Below, piece after piece: positions 46,334 through 50,912 of a stretch of 50,912 bases of DNA. Source of the DNA: an uncultured Ferrovum sp. (lineage in GTDB: Bacteria > Pseudomonadota > Gammaproteobacteria > Burkholderiales > Ferrovaceae); NCBI GenBank assembly GCA_903867885.1, contig CAIPTD010000146.1:1-50912 (forward strand). Reading direction: 5' to 3'. Below the pieces are notes generated by a model. It was not told the DNA's origin. It saw only the letters and a program-made list of their open reading frames with translations, and made no database searches. The position numbers were made by a program, and so were the translations under genes. Within the stretch, counting starts at the first letter, position 1. The number at the start of each line of letters is the position of its first letter.

Positions 46334-49300
46334 TATTTACTCTCCTGCGCACGGTAGGCGGTCTTTGAGGGCAGTGAAGGAATCCAGTCTTTAGCTTCAG
46401 CTTTATCGCTGACGGTCCATACGCTTCCATCTTTGCGTAAGAATAGTTTTTCCATTTCAGAGCGATTGAAAGGACGGGACCCAATTCGCCCGAAAATAGC
46501 AATCTGCCCGCCTGTTTCATCCACCCCACGATCACGGTCTAAACCTTTAGATAGCGCCAGCGCAGGTGACTCTGTTTTACGCCAGGCGATGAGATGCGGT
46601 TTGGGGTCGGGAGAGAACCCATAGAACTTAGGCTGGATTTCAGGGGAAGTAAGCTGCAAAACTTTCAATCCATTTTTACCATCTGCCACGTAAGCAAATA
46701 ACGATGCATTGGTTGAACCCACAATGACATCTTGCGCATCGTTTAACTGACCGTCAGCAGTATATTTTTGATATAGCTTGGGTGCGTTTGGCTTTTCAAT
46801 ATCTACGATCACTAAGCCCTCTGAACCCGCAGCCACATAGGCAAAGGTACGAGCCAGATACACTTTACGGGCATCGGCGAGGGGGACAGTTGCATTCATC
46901 AGATCTGGCTTTTCTGGCTGAGTGACATCGATTACACGTAAGCCTGTTTTATCTGTGACAAACAAATAGCGGAACTGCAATGCGGAAGCACGGGCATCAT
47001 CAAGAGGAATCACTTTGATCAGTCGTGGTTTAAGTGGATCGTCTATATCCACAAACACTTCGCCTTTTGGCGTACTGATGTAAGCGTAGTGTCCACCTAA
47101 GGTGATGTGCGTTGCACCATTCAACACCCCACTAGGATTCCATGTTGCTGCGCGCCCCAGGAAGTTGTTTCGGGGTTCGCGATCAGCCAAGGTATCCACA
47201 TTCACCACAATCAATCCTTCTTGTGCATCTGTGATAAATGCATAGTGATAGATTGGGTGGAAGGGTTGTTCTTGATTGGTCACGCGCATTAAGTCGCCTT
47301 CATTACGCAAAGGCGCAATGGGCTGGTTTGTAGGCAAGGCAACGCAGGTTGCGTTGGGCGAAGATACATGTGTGTCATGCCCTAATGGTGAAAATGGCGC
47401 TGTAATGATCCGCTGTGACACGCCTTTATTCGCAATACCTGCAATATCATAAGCACGGAAACCGCCCGCGCCTTCCGCTACGAACAAATACTCACCTCGT
47501 GTTTGCACGCAGTTTGCGGCTCCTTGGGTTGAATGGTTGTGCGCCTCAGGCAGTTCACGCTTACGTTCTTCATGCGCCTTATAGTAATCAGGATAAGCAT
47601 ATCGTTGCAGGTAACTTCCTATCACTGATTGTGGCTCGTCCCATTCCGTAACAGTGACCGCTTCAACGTGACCGGCTTCGCCCAACCATGCGTTGTAACC
47701 TATGAAGTTTACGAAGTTAGTTCCCTGCAACAGTAACTGAGCCATGATGGCGTTATTGTTGTTCTCTTTCGATATATGGCAATCAGAACAGGTCTTGGTT
47801 TCTTCTTTACGCTCGGTATGTGGATAATGCGGCGCGAACGCTTGTGAAGAGTAGCCACTTGCAGCAATCGGAGGCTGTTGAATATAGATGCGCTCACGAT
47901 TGATGTTGGTGGAGGACAAAATCAATGCTGAACTGGATCGAATCGGTGTGACTTTAGATCCTTTCACTGGACCGCTTAGGCCTAGCTGAAAAATATCATC
48001 GCGCAAAACTTGAGGGTTATAAGTCGCATAGTTTCTAGACTCTGAACTCTCGTAATGGTGGCGTTCAGTTTTCCAGTTCGCTTGGATAGGGAGATGGCAA
48101 CCGTTACAACTAGTAGACCAAGATAAATGGCAGGTGTAGCAGGTCATCTTGCTATTGTCATGCGCGAGTTTTAGCGCACCCGGCCCCCATTTACCTTCTT
48201 GGCCTTCTGTACCCGATGCCATCAATTTTGCATGGGCAGCCTTCTCGTTGTATTTGGGATGGTTGGGGTTGACACTGTTTTTAACTAGGGACACTTCCCA
48301 TTCTTTCTTTGGATCGAGTGCAGCACGTTGATAAAGTTTGCCATCGCGCCATTCAAAACGCTTGCGTCCATCTTGAACTGTGAGGGTGGACAAATCCATC
48401 CCTCCAGGACGGGCGGCAGGGCCAGAGGTATGCAGGGTGGGATAGGCTTCCACGGTTCCATGACAGTCCGTGCAATCCACTTCAATTGCCGCAGCCACTT
48501 CACCATAAATATGGCCATTTCCATGCATATCCTGAGCGAAGTGGCAGTCTACGCAATGCATTCCAAGATCCATATGTATGGAACTGAGATGGACGGTTTT
48601 CTTCCATTTTTCGGGATCGTTATCGTCGATTTCTGAACCCTTTTTATCAAGGAGGGTACCCTTGCGATCCCGCTTAAATACCGCCCTGAAATTCCAACCG
48701 TGGCCGTGATAGTCGGCAAACTGGGTATCGTGCAAATCTTTATTCAAAGATGAAACGTTTTTCAGGAACTCAGGATCGCTCCACTTGCCTCGAATCGCTG
48801 CTTCTTCAGGGTTACGATCAAGAATTTTGCGCGCTTCTTCTGCTGTGGGATAACGCTGCTTTTCAGGCCACATTGCAGGGGCATCCGATTCGTAATCCCA
48901 CATGGTGTAACCATAGAAGGAGTTCACAAAAATATTTGGTTGGTGCATGTGGCACACCATACATTGCGATGACGGTATGGCGCGGGTGAACTCGTGTTTC
49001 AGCGGATGGCCAGATTCCCCCTTCGGAATGGTGGGGTCAAGCGTCTGGCTCTTCCCTTCATGGCCAAAGCGAGCATAGGGCCCCGAGTGCAAGGGATCGC
49101 GATCGTTACCATAGATGGTATGGCAGGCGGTACATCCTGAGGAACGATAATCACCAGGTTGTTCGTTGGTGCCTAGGAACCATAGGTGCGGATCATTCAA
49201 ACGGGTTTTGGTGACGTTAATCAAAGGTACCGCAATGTTGCTACCTGTTCCAGGTGCGCGGTTGGACTGATGAATGTCTGGACGCCCTGGCTCATCGAGT

Positions 49301-50145
49301 TTTTGCAGACCTCCGCTCGAGTTTGGCAAACCAATTTCAGGGAAAGCGCTGCTAATCACACGACCACCGCGCTCAAATACCCGGAATACATCTGACGGTG
49401 GCACGGTCTCCCATGCAGGCAAGGGATAGAGCTTTTCTAATACGCCCTTAAATACAAACAGCTCATTGCTAGGCTTCACGGGATTGACCAACACCGCCGC
49501 CTCGCTGTCTTTGGTGTAGGACTCACCCACCATGTAACGCTTGTAAGGCAGGATTCCATTGTTGTAACTCGCGCCACCCCACAACATCGCTGAGGTAGAC
49601 ATCAAACTGCGCTCCTGCGCCTGAATGATGGATAGATGACATGCACCGCAAGCATCTCGCGCAACTCTCAAATCCCCTGGATTTATAAAACGAATAAATG
49701 CGGCTGGTTCGCTATTCAGGTGAGAGTAGGATTGTTTAGGGTTTGCTGAGGAAGGATAATTCCAAAAAGCTTTGTCGCGAGGCTGTATATGTGCCTTACC
49801 CAAAACCTCCAGATAAGCAGGCGCTTTGTGATCACCGGTAGCCACTTCTTTGGAAGGATGCACTCCTGCATTCCCACCATGGCAATCGGTACAACCAATG
49901 ACCACACCAGGATTCGCATGCATGGTGTGATTATCAGATTCGGTGTGACACATCACACAGCCGGTTGATTTCATTTCGGCTTCGGCCTGTGTTTGCGCCT
50001 TGGGTGCAGGGGGCGCCATCATTGCAGACTCAGCACTCATGGCATGCTTTTCATCAGAGGCTTGTACCCACCATGCCGAGAATACCATTGCGCTTAGCGC
50101 AAGGACGGCACCAATACGTGAAAACATTTTTTGATTTGAGGCCAT
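46333..50145 (-). CDS. Giant exported decahaem cytochrome with C-terminal LVIVD beta-propeller
   Basis: 1270 residues with a signal peptide (hydrophobic 12-25, cleavage near VQAS at 30). Ten CXXCH sites occur at 63, 85, 166, 338, 395, 531, 558, 669, 680 and 786 (first Cys). Sites 531 and 558 and sites 669 and 680 form close pairs, as expected for stacked haems. From about 885 to 1170 there are five or six repeats of the LVIVD kind (YLFVAEGAGGFRAYDI, YAYISTPKGEVFVDID, YLFVTDKTGLRVIDVT, FAYVAAGSEGLVIVDI, FAYVADGKNGLKVLQL), probably a surface propeller. A last 100 residues are basic and polar. It lies 2 bases after the barrel gene. I infer a periplasmic or outer-surface electron carrier. Confidence 0.85.
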   Translation of the reverse strand: MASNQKMFSRIGAVLALSAMVFSAWWVQASDEKHAMSAESAMMAPPAPKAQTQAEAEMKSTGCVMCHTESDNHTMHANPGVVIGCTDCHGGNAGVHPSKEVATGDHKAPAYLEVLGKAHIQPRDKAFWNYPSSANPKQSYSHLNSEPAAFIRFINPGDLRVARDACGACHLSIIQAQERSLMSTSAMLWGGASYNNGILPYKRYMVGESYTKDSEAAVLVNPVKPSNELFVFKGVLEKLYPLPAWETVPPSDVFRVFERGGRVISSAFPEIGLPNSSGGLQKLDEPGRPDIHQSNRAPGTGSNIAVPLINVTKTRLNDPHLWFLGTNEQPGDYRSSGCTACHTIYGNDRDPLHSGPYARFGHEGKSQTLDPTIPKGESGHPLKHEFTRAIPSSQCMVCHMHQPNIFVNSFYGYTMWDYESDAPAMWPEKQRYPTAEEARKILDRNPEEAAIRGKWSDPEFLKNVSSLNKDLHDTQFADYHGHGWNFRAVFKRDRKGTLLDKKGSEIDDNDPEKWKKTVHLSSIHMDLGMHCVDCHFAQDMHGNGHIYGEVAAAIEVDCTDCHGTVEAYPTLHTSGPAARPGGMDLSTLTVQDGRKRFEWRDGKLYQRAALDPKKEWEVSLVKNSVNPNHPKYNEKAAHAKLMASGTEGQEGKWGPGALKLAHDNSKMTCYTCHLSWSTSCNGCHLPIQANWKTERHHYESSESRNYATYNPQVLRDDIFQLGLSGPVKGSKVTPIRSSSALILSSTNINRERIYIQQPPIAASGYSSQAFAPHYPHTERKEETKTCSDCHISKENNNNAIMAQLLLQGTNFVNFIGYNAWLGEAGHVEAVTVTEWDEPQSVIGSYLQRYAYPDYYKAHEERKRELPEAHNHSTQGAANCVQTRGEYLFVAEGAGGFRAYDIAGIANKGVSQRIITAPFSPLGHDTHVSSPNATCVALPTNQPIAPLRNEGDLMRVTNQEQPFHPIYHYAFITDAQEGLIVVNVDTLADREPRNNFLGRAATWNPSGVLNGATHITLGGHYAYISTPKGEVFVDIDDPLKPRLIKVIPLDDARASALQFRYLFVTDKTGLRVIDVTQPEKPDLMNATVPLADARKVYLARTFAYVAAGSEGLVIVDIEKPNAPKLYQKYTADGQLNDAQDVIVGSTNASLFAYVADGKNGLKVLQLTSPEIQPKFYGFSPDPKPHLIAWRKTESPALALSKGLDRDRGVDETGGQIAIFGRIGSRPFNRSEMEKLFLRKDGSVWTVSDKAEAKDWIPSLPSKTAYRAQESK

Positions 50146-50147
50146 GA

Positions 50148-50912
50148 TTAGAAAGTAAGCACTGCATTAAATACGATTGAGTAGAGCGTGCCTTGAGATG
50201 TTCCGTACATCTGCTTAAGACCCGTTCCAGGAATGAGAGCCGCTACCGATCCATTGAAGATCACGTTCTGATGCAACCAAGGCCGCCAGTGAAAACCGAT
50301 TGAAGTGTCCACGCCCAGTTGATTGGATGGAGGTGTTTCGGAAAGAAGATATCCCAGCACAGTGGTATCAACAAAGCGCAAATTGGACACGTTTCCAAAT
50401 ACACGGAACTCAGGAGTGATATCGAAATCAGCGCCGATACCCAACAAAAATAACCCTGGGTTGATAAAGTTAGATTGACCTTCATCTTTAGATGATCTTA
50501 ACGAAGGCAAAATACCATTCCCCCCCGTTAATGCGAGCGCGCCACCGCCAATTAATGGGATGGACTGACGAATAAAATAACTGGTGTCTGAGCCCGCAAA
50601 ATTGGGGTTTTCCAGAATGGCATCAAATCCTGTTTCACGCCCACCGTATGGATCACTGTCGGCACTGGCAATGGCTAGATTTGCACGAATGCGCACCCAA
50701 TCAAAATCTCGAGAAAGTTCGGTTGCATGAAAACCCGCAAAAATTGTGGCTGGTTTTCTAGAAATTTGGTTATGACTGTCGTAGCCATAGGCCAGATAGG
50801 TGGTGGTGGAAAGATTCCAGCGATCAAAGTGACCCTCACCCGCATAGCCCAGGTAGGTGACGTGATAGTTGTGGGGACGAATATCACCCACATTTAATGG
50901 ACGAACTAAAAA
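50148..50912 (-). CDS. C-terminal part of an outer-membrane beta-barrel protein (5' end outside window)
   Basis: The frame is open to the window end; the GTG at 50891 is not a credible start because the frame continues upstream (RPLNV before GDIRPH). About 254 residues are visible, made of alternating hydrophobic/polar strands with aromatic belts (HFDRWNLSTTTYLAYGY, FRVFGNVSNLRFVDTT, GFHWRPWLHQNVIFNGSVAAL). The protein ends in Phe (NAVLTF), the usual last residue of outer-membrane barrels. No known porin family is recognised. It stands 2 bases upstream of the decahaem gene, so it may be its outer-membrane partner. Confidence 0.7.
   Translation of the reverse strand, partial: FLVRPLNVGDIRPHNYHVTYLGYAGEGHFDRWNLSTTTYLAYGYDSHNQISRKPATIFAGFHATELSRDFDWVRIRANLAIASADSDPYGGRETGFDAILENPNFAGSDTSYFIRQSIPLIGGGALALTGGNGILPSLRSSKDEGQSNFINPGLFLLGIGADFDITPEFRVFGNVSNLRFVDTTVLGYLLSETPPSNQLGVDTSIGFHWRPWLHQNVIFNGSVAALIPGTGLKQMYGTSQGTLYSIVFNAVLTF

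Noticed and set aside
46333-50145. Annotation as OmcS/OmcZ-type nanowire cytochrome
   Set aside because: Haem sites are too sparse (ten in about 790 residues) and a propeller is attached; the packing of nanowire cytochromes is much denser.

Overview
The window reads as a stretch of a betaproteobacterial chromosome, most like Burkholderiales and relatives. The reasons are the conserved order rpsB-tsf-pyrH-frr-uppS-cdsA-dxr-rseP-bamA-skp-lpxD-fabZ-lpxA-lpxB-rnhB, the pyrG-kdsA-eno-ftsB block, bamD divergent from rluD-pgeF, and a class I polyhydroxybutyrate (PHB) locus with phaR next to rimO. There are 45 protein genes, two of them cut by the window edges. I saw no tRNA, rRNA, CRISPR array, transposase or phage gene.

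Layout. 1-1250: an AT-richer accessory edge with the C-terminal part of a sugar/antibiotic-type O-methyltransferase and an unassigned protein, closed by a bidirectional terminator. 1309-8039: the PHB locus (BktB-type thiolase, rimO, PhaR, phasin, PhaB, PhaC), with a strong promoter and a PhaR/PhbF-like operator in front of the phasin gene. 8229-13308: a small membrane protein, a ZIP metal transporter, pgeF, rluD, bamD, a TraB/GumN protein and ftsB. 13378-18537: eno, kdsA, pyrG and a formyl-CoA:oxalate CoA-transferase-like gene. 18765-24292: a probable functional unit of TonB-dependent receptor, periplasmic YVTN beta-propeller, membrane histidine kinase and LuxR-type response regulator. 24639-28015: a ketopantoate reductase-like protein, a 3-hydroxyisobutyrate dehydrogenase-family protein and an M20 amidohydrolase. 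28077-42259: a long minus-strand cell-envelope and translation run from rpsB (preceded by a promoter and a structured leader) to rnhB, tightly packed and partly translationally coupled.

42522-50912 is the most unusual part. Four minus-strand genes sit 2 nt apart or overlap: an outer-membrane beta-barrel protein (cut by the window end); a 1270-residue exported protein with ten CXXCH haem sites and a C-terminal LVIVD-type beta-propeller; an exported cytochrome with four CXXCH sites and one CX4CH site; and an 817-residue protein joining a thioredoxin-reductase-like flavin domain, two cyclic-nucleotide-binding domains and a ferredoxin domain with 16 cysteines for four [4Fe-4S] clusters. I infer a trans-envelope electron-transfer system, possibly of the porin-cytochrome kind, with a nucleotide-regulated cytoplasmic redox module. 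Its substrate, its direction and the inner-membrane link cannot be read from this window.

How the genes fit together: PHB synthesis and its autoregulator form one physiological unit. The envelope block supplies lipid A (lpxA/B/D, with kdsA nearby), undecaprenyl and phospholipid precursors (uppS, cdsA, dxr), outer-membrane assembly (bamA, bamD, skp) and stress proteolysis (rseP). The TonB/propeller/two-component cluster looks like sensing and uptake of a scarce nutrient. All coordinates and motifs were read by eye; no database search was run.
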